Shown: positions 54,364 to 63,242 of the stretch, piece after piece | How the letters are laid out: each line of letters starts with the position of its first letter | How positions within the stretch are numbered: position 1 is the first letter of the stretch | DNA from: Dactylorhiza incarnata | Taxonomy: Eukaryota; Streptophyta; Magnoliopsida; Asparagales; Orchidaceae | Assembly: GCA_033032865.1 (NCBI GenBank) | Contig: JAWHQI010000068.1 | Span: 6,076,001 to 6,140,000 of the forward strand | Length of the DNA stretch: 64,000 bases | Reading direction: 5' to 3' | Notes under the pieces: model-generated | The model's input: the letters and a program-made list of their open reading frames with translations, nothing else | Told to the model about the DNA's origin: nothing | The model's database searches: none | Made by a program: the position numbers and the translations under genes

Positions 54364-55311
54364 ATGACTAGAGAGACCCCCCGAATTCTAACCACTATTC
54401 CTCGAGATGGAGTGCCACGACGCACTAATAAAAGTTATTACACTGAACCTCGAGCATTAGATAAAGGGTGGGACACCGTTGCAAGAGTGTTTAGGTTTGA
54501 CCGTGACATAACAAGAAAATTTTTGAAAAATTTTAAGCACGGTGAGAAGTGGTGCAAACTAGTTGTCGACAACATTTGCCGCATGAATGTCGTTTCTGAA
54601 AATGTTATCACGAGGATGTGTTTGACCATCGAGCCGCTCCCCCGTCCCTATCGGCTTGTGTGTTCTGACGAGAGCACTGTTTTAGTGTCTAGGCGATGTT
54701 TGGTGCCCCTCACCATCAAAGTCTATTCTGAGCATGTTTGGTGTGATGTATTTCCTATGAAGGATTGTCATGTATTGATAGGACGCCCATGGATCTCTGA
54801 CCATGTGATCATCCACGATGACCATGACAACACGTTAGAATTCCAGCATAATGGTCAGCTTATCATTCTGAAGTCCACCCCGCCTAAAAGGCCTACGATC
54901 CCCTCTAAGGACACTTGTAGCTCGACTGCGTCGACACCGCTAAGTTTAGTAACGAAAGAGGATATTGAGCCTGTAAATCCAAATCAGCCCATGGACACAA
55001 CTAGTCATGAGGAACAGAAAACATTAAGTGTAATAGTTAAGACTGATGTTGTCCCGGTTAGTCAAGCTCCACATAAGCTTGTTGAAGCTACTGATATCAA
55101 CACTCTGCTTGAGCCAATCACTTATTCGTTAGCAGTGTCACATATAATGGATCATCCGTGTCCTTGTGAACGCGACGTCACTCAATTAAGGAGTGCTAAC
55201 GTTTCTGAACTTAAATTTGAGGGAGAAACTATTATTTTAAAACCTTTACCACCTAAGGCCCCTTCGATTCATTTTAGTGAGACCATCATTCCTATTGAGG
55301 AGAAGACCTAA
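54364..55311 (+). pseudogene. Composite D protease-like remnant
   Basis: 315-codon frame that aligns with element B's protease start: KWCKLVVDNICRMNVVSENV against B's DSGSC-containing stretch, so the active site Asp-Ser-Gly reads D-N-I. Later VSRRCLVPLTIKVYSEHVWC and CHVLIGRPWISDHVI follow the same order as in B. A partial second copy of the last part occurs at ~55140-55250 (HIMDHPCPCERDVTQL...LKFEGETIILKPLPPKAP). No RT follows. Confidence 0.75.
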
Positions 55312-55440
55312 AATTTAATCAATAACTTGGTGATTGCTCCAAATTTTCCTAGCCAACCCAAGCATGAGAATATTACATTAGCCGACCCATTTTGGTCTTA
55401 TCACGTTATGTGTAGCGCACAAAAGACAGCATCCCATCAT

Positions 55441-56150
55441 AAAATGGGAGATTTAATTATGGTATGTCTCAACCCTGAACGGTGGCCTTCCGGTGCTTTA
55501 GAGGACATCATGAGTCCGAACGCTAAACCTTTTCGAATTTCACTGATTTAGGAAAAAGTACTTTTCATATGAAGGTTTCTGCTGAGTAGGGTTTGCCCCC
55601 TATTTTTGATGTTTCAAATTTTACGTCATGCTTTCTACCACCACTTAAACTGTCTCCCCTTCCGTTACTATCTACTAATCATTCTATTGGGTTGAGAGGT
55701 GAGCAGGGTAGTAGATTGTTTTCACCTAAGGTTATCACTGGAGGTATGTTGTCCGTTGATGTTTTAGCATATTCTCCTTCATTATCTAATGCTTCTTTCA
55801 AGGTCCCAAAGACCAACTTTGTGCTCGACAGGAATTCTGAGGTTGCAATCCTTCCAGTTCTCCACGATGCCGACTCATCGGTGATGAGTCCTTTCAAGTG
55901 GGGGAGGATTGATGGAGGCCACCCATTCCTCTCAGTCCTTCTCCATCTCCCTGTTGACGAAGACCCCCACATGGATCCACACTTTGTGGGGGATGAGGAC
56001 ATTGATGATGATGCGGAAGTTGTCCGCCACTTGGAGTTTGATGATTGTGATGGGCTCTGCCGCCAACTTGAGGATTCGGACATTGCCGCGACAACCACCG
56101 TCGACGTCGCGCCGGAATTTCCACTTCTTGGGATACATGCAAATATATGA
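55441..56150 (+). pseudogene. Composite D integrase tail and pol C-terminus entering the 3' LTR
   Basis: KMGDLIMVCLNPERWPSGAL resembles element B's integrase C-terminal KVGDLVLVRLVPERLPSGTV. After a TAG near 55550 another frame (from 55593) gives PPIFDVSNFTSCF, then a long tail that crosses the polypurine tract as K-W-G-R-I-D-G and continues 241 bp into the LTR, ending at 56150. RT, RNase H, most of integrase and the chromodomain are missing. Confidence 0.72.
55898..55909 (+). other. Composite D polypurine tract
   Basis: GTGGGGGAGGAT before TGATGGAGG (55910), identical in core to element B's. Confidence 0.85.
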
Positions 56151-57232
56151 TTATAATTATTTTCCAACTCTTGGGATAATATTTATAATTATATATTTTT
56201 ATTTACGCATTTTTATTTTCAGCATTGCTTTAATTTGGGACTTTGAATTTCAGCTTTTTGTTTTATTTTGATGGACTGCATTTAGCCATCTTAATTTTGG
56301 GTTGGATGAATGGTGGTTATGGAGTGGTGTAGCCTATAAAAGGCCTTGATGTTTTATTTTATGTTTAGATTTGATGAAATTGAAAATAAACTTTTCCAAA
56401 CCCTAAAGTTTCTCCCTCTCATCTTCCTCCTAGCCGCCGTCCCTAGGCTCCTCCCTCTCACTTTGGCCGCCGGCCACTCTTCCTCATCCTCCCCTCTTCT
56501 CGGCTCCTTCTCCCTTCCTCACTCCTTCTCTCAACCTCTCCCTCCAAGGCCGACCATCTCCCTCTCCCTCTTGAAGAATTTCGGCCAGCCACCTTGGGCT
56601 TATGGAAGGAGATCTCTTGGCTCGGATTTGGTTCAAAGGGCTTGATCATGGTGGAAGCGGCGAAGGCGAACGTGCTCTACATCAAGTGACTCATCTCCGG
56701 TGGTCTCCGCGGACGAACAATCTTTAGGATTCCTACATCTCGGATCTACGATTCTGAGTGGGTAACGAACTCTCAACTCGTGTGATTCCTTTCTTAGATA
56801 GTTCAGTGGTGGCTAGATCTGTGACGTGGTCTTTGAACCGTTGATTTTCTCGCAGATTTTTCTTTATTTTGGATTTGTATTTCGATCTTGGATTTCGTTT
56901 TAATTCAATGAGGAGTGGCAATCCTCTTTTGTTCTTGTTGGGGGAGATTTTTCCGTTTCCGAAATTTTCACATTTTCGGAGGATCTCTCTTTGGTAGACA
57001 ACAACAACCGCTCGACCGGATCGTGTGGATCCTTTTAGCCGGGAGAGAAGTTGGCCCATAGCCTCCTTCCATTCCCTCACGGTGTGGATGACCGTGCGTG
57101 ATAAATAATGTGAATAAAAATCATTCCGCGATTTGGCTGTGTTCTTTCACGCTTGTGTGAGATTAGGAAGCGTTGGTAGTAATCAAATCGATCGCGCTCG
57201 AGTGGGTGAACCCAAACACCTTTCCTACATCA
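55910..57232 (+). repeat. Composite D middle LTR (+)
   Basis: 1323 bp, TGATGGAGGCC...CCTACATCA, followed not by host sequence but by ATTTGATACC, a primer-site remnant. TATA box at 56335-56341. Confidence 0.92.
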
Positions 57233-57261
57233 ATTTGATACCTTATTTTTTTATACCAAAT
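57233..57261. other. 29-bp junction of two facing primer-site remnants
   Basis: Starts ATTTGATACC (like the primer site following an LTR) and ends ATACCAAAT (its reverse complement before the inverted LTR), joined by CTTATTTTTTT. The LTRs on each side face each other with their U5 ends. Confidence 0.85.
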
Positions 57262-58585
57262 TGATGTAGGAAAGGGTGTTTGAGTTCACCCACTCGAGCA
57301 CGATCGATTTGATTACTACCAACGCTTCCTAATCTCACACAAGCGTGAAAGAACGCAGCCAACTCACAGAATGATTTTTATTCACATTATTTATCACGCA
57401 CGGGCAGCCACACCGCGAGGGAACGGAAGGAGGCTATGGGCCAACTTTGCTCCCAGCTAAAAGGATGCACACGATCCGGTCGAGCGGTTGTTGTTGTCTA
57501 CCAAAGAGAGATCCTCCGAAAAAGTGAAGATTTCGGAAACGGATAATCTCCCCCAACAAGAACAAAAGGGGATCGCCACTTCTCGTCGAATTAAAACGAA
57601 ATCCAAGATCGAAATACAAATCCAAAATAAAGAAAAATCCATGAGAAAATCAACGGTTCAAAGACCACGTCACAGATCTAGCCTCCACAGAACTATCTAA
57701 GAAAGGAATCACATGAGTTGAGAGTTCATTACCCCCTCGGAATCGTAGATCCAAGATGTAGGAATACTAAATATTGTTCATCCGCGGACACCACCGGAGA
57801 TGAGTCACTTTATGTAGAGCACGTTCGCATTCGCCGCTTTCACCACGATCAAGCCCTTTGAACCAAATCCTAGCCAAGAGATCTCCTTCCACAAGCCCAA
57901 GGTGGCTGGCCGAAATTCTTCAAGAGGGAGAGGTAGATGGTCGGCCTTGGAGGGAGAGGTTGAGAGAAGGAGTGAGGAAGGGAGAAGGAGCCGAGAAGAG
58001 GGGAGGAGGAGGAAGAGTGGCCGGCGGCCAAAGAGAGAGGGAGGAGCCTAGGGGCGGCGGCTAGGAGGAAGATGAGAGAGAGAAACTTTAGGGTTTGGAA
58101 AAGTTTATTTTCAATTTCATCAAATCTAAACATGAAATAAAACATCAAGGCCTTTTATAGGCTACACCACTCCATCACCACCATTCATCCAACCCAAAAT
58201 TAAGATGGCTAAATGCAGTCCATCAAAATAAAACAAAAAGCTGAAATTCAAAGTCCCAAATTAAAGCAATGCTGAAAATAAAAATGCGTAAATAAAAATA
58301 TATAATTATAAATATTATCCCAAGAGTTGGAAAATAATTTATAATCATATATTTGCATGTATCCCAAGAAGTGGAGATGCCGGCACGACGTCGACGGTGG
58401 TTGTCGCGGCAACGTCCAAATCCTCAAGTTGGCGGCAACGCCCATCACAATCATCAAACTCCAAGTGGCGGACAGCTTCCGCATCATCATCAATGTCCTT
58501 ATCCCCCACAAAGTGTGGATCCATGTGGGGGTCTTCATCAACAGGGAGATGGAGAAGGACTGAGAGGAATGGGTGGCCTCCATCA
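57262..58585 (-). repeat. Composite D third LTR, inverted (-)
   Basis: Reverse complement of the D LTR over its full 1324 bp; plus-strand start TGATGTAGG, end CCTCCATCA. It contains the minus-strand pol-tail frame (58599-58345) and TATA box (58153-58159). The right flank is ATGTC. Confidence 0.92.
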
Positions 58586-58590
58586 ATGTC
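58586..58590 (+). repeat. Target-site duplication of composite D, right
   Basis: ATGTC directly after CCTCCATCA, matching 52342-52346. Confidence 0.85.
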
Positions 58591-58766
58591 CTTTTCCAAG
58601 AAATGTCAACGGCAATAATCTTTAAATAATACAAGAAATATACTATCCTTACTTAACTGATGTAATAGATCTGTTGTTGTAGTCGATCTGAGTTCAGAGA
58701 ATGAAATGATATGATCTGTCTGAAACTTTCTGAACTTAAATAAGAATTCTTCGATCGGACTAAAAT

Positions 58767-59010
58767 TCATCGATCTCAATAAATTTCGTCGAACGCAGAT
58801 TCATCGACCGCTGATCTGAGCAAAATCGTTGACCGCTGAGATGGGATCGTCGACCGCTGAGATGAGATCGTCGACCGCTGAGACGGCTGGGTTTTGTCGA
58901 CCGCTGAGATGGGATCAAGACGTTCGTCGAACTCAGAGAGATGGCCATTCTTCGAACGCAGAGAGCAGTTCGCCGAACCTAGTGTAGAGTTCATCGAACG
59001 CAGAAACTTA
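58767..59010 (+). repeat. TTCGTCGAACGCAG / GACCGCTGAGATG array in element G U3
   Basis: TTCGTCGAACGCAG, TTCATCGAACGCAG, TTCGTCGAACTCAG and TTCTTCGAACGCAG variants, with at least four GACCGCTGAGATG-type units between them. Very similar units occur in element H (62000-62280). Confidence 0.88.
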
Positions 59011-59139
59011 GAGAAATTCTGTGTTCTAGCTATCTTATCAGCCTAAAACTATGACCCTTAGACTATACAATGGGGTCAACTTGATCCTAGTAAACACATA
59101 GTAATCCTAGCCCAAATCAGTAATAGGGTTGTTCCAACA

Positions 59140-59780
59140 AGAAGGAGAAGGAGAGGAAAGGAGAGGAAGGGGAGTCCAAGGAGAAAGGCGCAGAAGAACT
59201 GATGGAGGTTCGAGAGGGGAAAAAGGAGAAGGAGGCCAAAGAGCTAGCTCACGACAAGGAGGAGGTTGACTGGGGGGAGCAGTCCTGGCTGGAGGCCATG
59301 GATGAGGTTGTGGAGCTCGAGGTCACCACAAGAGCAGGGGTGGTAGAAAAATTCAAGATCAGCGGGGAGCTCAGCCCAGAGGGGTAGAAGCAAATCGTGG
59401 CCTGCGTACAGGAGAATGTGGATATCTTCTCCTGGAGCGCGACAGAGATGCTCGGGATCGATGCAAACGCGGCTTGCCATCGACTCAACCTTGATCCCGG
59501 CACCCGACCCATCCGACAAAAGAAGAGAGCCATTGCTGATAAGCTGGAAGGGCCCATCCGAGAGGAGGTGGGCAAGCTCCTCCAAGAAGGATTTGTATCG
59601 GAGATCCAGTACCCAGGCTGGGTCTCCAATGTGGTTATGGTAAAGAAGGGGGGATGTAAGTGGAGAATGTGCGTTGACTTTTCTTTACTTAATAAATCAT
59701 GCCCCAAGGATTGCTACCCCTTGCCCCAAATCGAAGCGCTGGTTGACTCGGTCGTCGGTTTCTCTGTGATGTCTTTTTAA
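59140..59780 (+). pseudogene. Element F acidic linker and RT N-terminal part
   Basis: Lys/Glu-rich linker, then WLEAMDEVVELEVTTRAG. A TAG at 59385-59387 interrupts the frame, which continues CVQENVDIFSWSATEMLGID, ADKLEGPIREEVGKLLQEGF and KWRMCVDFSLLNKSCPKDCY (RT). A one-base deletion after SVVGFSVMSF ends the frame at 59780; GYHQIQMHP follows in the shifted frame. Confidence 0.82.
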
Positions 59781-59819
59781 ATGCTTTTTCAGGTTATCAT
59801 CAAATCCAAATGCACCCCT

Positions 59820-59845
59820 CCCCCCCCCCCCCCCCCCCCCCCCCC
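59820..59845 (+). repeat. 26-C homopolymer inside element F RT
   Basis: Unbroken run of C between codons for GYHQIQMHP and DFKDVSFI, so it interrupts conserved RT sequence. Either an expansion of a short C run or an assembly artefact. Confidence 0.85.
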
Positions 59846-59895
59846 GACTTCAAGGATGTCTCATTCATACGGGGGACGGGTGCTATTATTATAAA

Positions 59896-60897
59896 ATGAT
59901 GCCCTTTGGGTTGAAAAACGCAGGGGCAACGTACCAACGGATGATGGACAGGGTCTTTCGAGAACAGAGGGGAAGGAACCTGGAGGTCTATGTTGATGAC
60001 CTCATGATAAAGAGTCGGGACCTCAAAGAGAACTTCGGGACTTTGAGAAAGTTCAAAATGAAGCTCAACCCCCAGAAGTGTGTCTTTAGGGCCAGCCGAG
60101 GGAAGTTCCTGGGTCACTTGCTCACCCCGGCTGGGGTGGAGCCTAACCCAGACAAGGTAAAGATGATAATGGAGTTGGGCTCGCCGAAGGATGCGAAGGA
60201 GGTTCAGCGCCTCATGGGGAAGTTAGCTGGGCTTAGTAGGTTTCTCTCCAGGGTGGGAGAGAAGTGTGCACCTTTCTTCAAGGTGCTGCGGGGGAACCAA
60301 AAGTTTGAGTGGACCCCTGAGTGTGAAAATTCCTTTCAAGTGCTGAAAGAACAGTTTATCCAAGCCCCATTACTACAAGGGCCAAGACAGGGAGAAAACT
60401 TGTCCCTATACTTGGGGGTAGGACCAGAGGCAATAAGTTCAGTGCTAGTCCCGGAAGAAGGCAGAAGGAAACTCCCAATCTACTACATTAGTCGAGTGCT
60501 GAGGAAGGCGGAGCTCCGATACCACATCCTAGAGAAGTTGGCCTTCGCCTTGGTGGTGTCGGACCGGATGCTCCGTCCTTATTTCCAAGCACATCTGATC
60601 AAGGTGGTAACCAACCATCCCCTTCGCAACATCATGGAAGGGGTGGAGCACTCCGGAAGGCTGACCAAGTGGTCATTGGAAATAAGTGAATTCGATATCT
60701 CATACGTGCCCAGCTTATCCATAAAGGCCCAAACGATGGCGGACTTTTTGGCAGACTTTTTGTCGGACTTTTTGGCGGACTCTGTGACCGAGGTGGAAGA
60801 GTCTGAGCTACCCTCTTTGGTGGCTTGGAAAATGTTGGTCGACGGGTCCTCAGGAAAACATTCCTTCGGGGGAGGAGCAGTTTTGGTAAGCCCTTGA
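59896..60897 (+). pseudogene. Element F RT catalytic part, RNase H and tether
   Basis: MMPFGLKNAGATYQRMMDRV, catalytic VYVDDLMIKSRD at ~residues 32-43, FLGHLLTPAGVEPNPDKVK, LMGKLAGLSRFLSRVGEK, then the Tat-type RNase H (LYLGVGPEAISSVLVPEE, YYISRVLRKAELRY, EFDISYVPS). A short repeat ADFLADFLSDFLAD (four ~15-bp units near 60738-60785) extends the tether. The frame enters the second RNase H (WKMLVDGSSG) and stops at TGA 60895-60897. Confidence 0.87.
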
Positions 60898-61257
60898 GGG
60901 ACAAGGATTGAGCAGGCAATCAATATTCATTTCCCCCTCACCAATAACCAGGTCGAGTACGAGGCAGTGATAGCAGGCTTGCGGCTGGCCCGAGAGTTGG
61001 GAGTGCAAGATGTGTACGTCTCGATGGACTACATGGTGGTGGATTTCCAGGTTAGGGGGGAGTTTAAGGTAAAGGAGTCGACTCTTTCGTGGTACTTGGA
61101 AACGGTCAAGGGGCTCATAGGGCAGTTTCGGACCTTCTCGATCCGTCATGTGCCGAGGGAGGAGAGTGCCGCGGCGGGCCTCCTGGCCAAGTTTGGTCCC
61201 AGGGCAGGGGGACGGTGTCGGATCACTTCCTGCCATCCATCGAGGAGGGGGAGCTGA
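60898..61257 (+). pseudogene. Element F second (archaeal-type) RNase H
   Basis: Continues the preceding frame after the TGA: TNNQVEYEAVIAGLRLAREL, VQDVYVSMDYMVV, and RTFSIRHVPREESAAAGLLA. This additional RNase H after the normal one is the hallmark of the Tat branch. A frameshift near 61205 passes into the integrase frame. Confidence 0.82.
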
Positions 61258-61708
61258 TGGAGGTAGACCAGCGAGCATCATGGATGGATCCCTTTATCTC
61301 CTTCCTAGCATTGGGGAAGTTCCCCGTGGGGGATGTGGACAAACAATGATTCAGGTATAAGTCCGTGTACTACTCTTTGCACGCAGGGGGACTATACTGG
61401 AAGACACTCTCAGGGCTCCTAGTCCGGTGTATGGCGGAGGAGGAGCTCCCGAGGGTCCTGGAGGAGATCCACTCGGGAGAGTGTGACAGCCACTCTAGGA
61501 GCCAAACCTTGGAGGGGAGAGTGCGGAGGCAAGTCTACTTTTGGCCTACCCTCAGCAAGGATGCGGCGGAATTTGCAAGGAAGTGTTCAAAGTATCAGTT
61601 GTTCGCTCCTCTCCAGCTCCTGCTAGCCCAGAGACTCCAAACCATCACATCGCCCTGGCCCTTCGCAATATTGGGGTTGGACTTGGTGGGTCCGTTCCCC
61701 AAGCAAGC
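61258..61708 (+). pseudogene. Element F integrase N-terminal part, cut by H
   Basis: SWMDPFISFLALGKFPVGDV, a TGA at 61347-61349, then FRYKSVYYSLHAGGLYWKTL, VLEEIHSGECDSHSRSQTLE (the usual HHCC His positions partly changed), YFWPTLSKDAAEFARKCSKY and GLDLVGPFPKQA (first catalytic Asp region). Coding stops at 61708, where element H's LTR starts. Confidence 0.83.
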
Positions 61709-62059
61709 TGTTGGAAAATTGACCCTCAATGTTCCCTTGATTTGAAGAAGGCCTCACACTAAATACTAAGTACAAAGTTGTATTTGATAAATCCATATTT
61801 GTGTAAGATATACAGGCTTAGGTAACTCAAGAGAAAGAGCCAATCATGTCCTTAGTTCAGGAGAAATCAACTCCTGAGAGATGAAGAATTGTCTCAGCAG
61901 AACCGTTGAGATGAAGGGTCAAATCCGCTGAGATAAGCTCACTGTCTCAGTGGATAAGCTGAGATGGGGAAGGACCTGCAGATAGAAGAAACCGCTGAGA
62001 TGGCTGTCTGTCTCAGCGAATCCGCTGAGACGAGAAAGGACCTGCAGATAGAAGAGATC

Positions 62060-62285
62060 TGGCGCTTTCGTCGAACTCAAAGCATTACGAGTTCATCGAA
62101 CACAGAGCATGACGAGTTTGTCGAACGTAGAGCATGATGAGTTCATCGAACGCAGACATAAAGGAAGAAACAGCTAAGACTTGGCAAGATCGTCGAACAC
62201 AGAGTTAGGCAAGATCGTCGAACACAAAGTTAGGCAAGATCGTTGAACTCAGAGTATGGCAAGTTCGTCGAACATAGATTGCGAG
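62060..62285 (+). repeat. TTCGTCGAAC(A/T)CAGAG array in element H U3
   Basis: About eight units such as TTCGTCGAACTCA, TTCATCGAACACAGAG and ATCGTCGAACACA, spaced ~20-30 bp, preceded by CGCTGAGATG-type units from ~61900. Confidence 0.88.
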
Positions 62286-62385
62286 CTCTGGCCATGGCGC
62301 AAGTTGCAGAGTGGCAGTATGGGGTCCACCAGTCTCTCCCATACTTGTCAGAAGGTCGGCTAAGAGCCGTTGAAGATCAGAGATG

Positions 62386-62393
62386 TATAAAAG
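62386..62393 (+). promoter_or_regulatory. Element H TATA box
   Basis: TATAAAAG in AGATGTATAAAAGAAG, ~100 bp downstream of the U3 array. Confidence 0.6.
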
Positions 62394-62714
62394 AAGAAAT
62401 TCGGGCACTTATGAGGGTGTCTGTCGTGTGCCAAAACAAATCAACTGTTCCATTGACGGCCGAAGCTCTCGTTTCTCTCCTTCTGCTCACTGAACAAGGA
62501 AGAAGAAACTGAGAGAGAAAGTTAGCTCCTTTGCAAGAAGGAGCAAGGTGATCTTCCATCCTTCATCTGAAGAGGAAGATCAGATAGTAGCTGCCATCAA
62601 CATCTCCAGCTACAAGATAGCACAAGAAGTGTAGAAACTACAGGAGACATCTTTACTGTGCTGTCAACTGTAGTAAGCTCAAATACTCTTTTCTGTAGGA
62701 CCATTTGATCTGAG

Positions 62715-63170
62715 ATTGTTGGAACCTTTGGGTTCTGAGTTGTAGGGCTGAAGGCCTGAGTTTGTAGGACCATTTGGTCTGAGTTGTAGGATCTGTGAAG
62801 ATCTGAGGTAGGGATGTTTGGCCTGAGTTGTAGGGCTTTACTGCATGAGCTGTAGGAGGAGGATTCCTCTGAGGTAGGACCAGGACGTGGTCTGAGTTGT
62901 AGGAGGTGGATTCCTCTGAGGTAGGGCTTGTTGGCCTGAGTTTGTAGGACCTGATGTTGTCTGAGTTGTAGGATCAAGTGCTGATATGAGGTAGGGTTGT
63001 TTAGCCTGAGGTAGAGCTGTTTAGCCTGAGTTGTAGGACCTGCTGTGGTCTGAGCTGTATGATCAGGGGCTGATCTTAGGTAGGGATGCTGAGCCTGAGG
63101 TAGGGTTTGGGAAAACCTGAGAGATCCCGAGGGATCTGTGTTGTAAGCTCTTTGAGCTGAGATTGGAGAA
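62715..63170 (+). repeat. CTGAGTTGTAGGACC degenerate tandem array
   Basis: About 20 units of ~18-30 bp built on CTGAG(T/G)T(T/A)GTAGGACC or ...GGGCTTG. In element E the same region of the LTR holds a different but similarly built array (GGCTTGAGGGC / GGACTTGCGGG). Confidence 0.85.
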
Positions 63171-63221
63171 GTTGGCCTTGTCTAACACATTGTTAAAAAG
63201 GTGAAGGGGGAAAGAGGACTA

Positions 63222-63242
63222 CTCAAGACACCCTATCTTGAG
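63222..63242 (+). other. Hairpin in element H LTR, shared with element E
   Basis: CTCAAGACACCCTATCTTGAG, 7-bp stem, 7-base loop, inside a ~45-bp stretch nearly identical to element E's LTR (minus, 48353-48399). Confidence 0.75.

Larger units (their letters stand above)
52347..58585 (+). mobile_element. Composite D: two direct LTRs plus a third inverted LTR, flanked by ATGTC
   Basis: Order: LTR(+) 52347-53665, short internal region 53666-55909, LTR(+) 55910-57232, 29-bp spacer, LTR(-) 57262-58585. The outer flanks are ATGTC (52342-52346) and ATGTC (58586-58590), the normal sign of an integrase-made insertion. Both outer termini are therefore U3 ends (TGATGGAGG and its complement CCTCCATCA), unlike a standard element. 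The spacer reads ATTTGATACC...ATACCAAAT, two facing primer-site remnants. The internal region keeps only a protease relic and an integrase tail, so D is nonautonomous. It is related to element B (same PPT, primer site and pol-tail layout). Confidence 0.88.
51399..59139 (-). mobile_element. Element G: SIRE-like LTR only (minus), split by composite D
   Basis: Parts 51399-52346 and 58591-59139 (about 1.5 kb together). On the minus strand it begins TGTTGGAACAACCC (59139) and ends CTTGAGTAACA (51399). It has the same trait set as elements E and H: U3 array of TTCGTCGAACGCAG/CGCTGAGATG units, and a G-run beside TGAATAG that mirrors element H's CACC-C-run near the LTR end. No primer site or coding follows, so I read it as a solo LTR. 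I find no matching 5-bp duplication (flanks CTTAA and AGAAG), so it may have arisen by unequal recombination with loss of flank. Confidence 0.65.
50053..61708 (+). mobile_element. Element F: degenerate Tat-lineage Ty3 element with second RNase H, interrupted by G and H
   Basis: Fragments 50053-51398 (gag end, protease) and 59140-61708 (linker, RT, RNase H, extra RNase H, integrase N-terminal half) belong to one + strand element. G splits it between protease and RT; H cuts it inside integrase. Its left end is cut by element E; no LTR of F is in the window. The extra RNase H domain after the tether identifies the Tat branch. Many frameshifts, stops and homopolymer runs show advanced decay. Confidence 0.85.
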
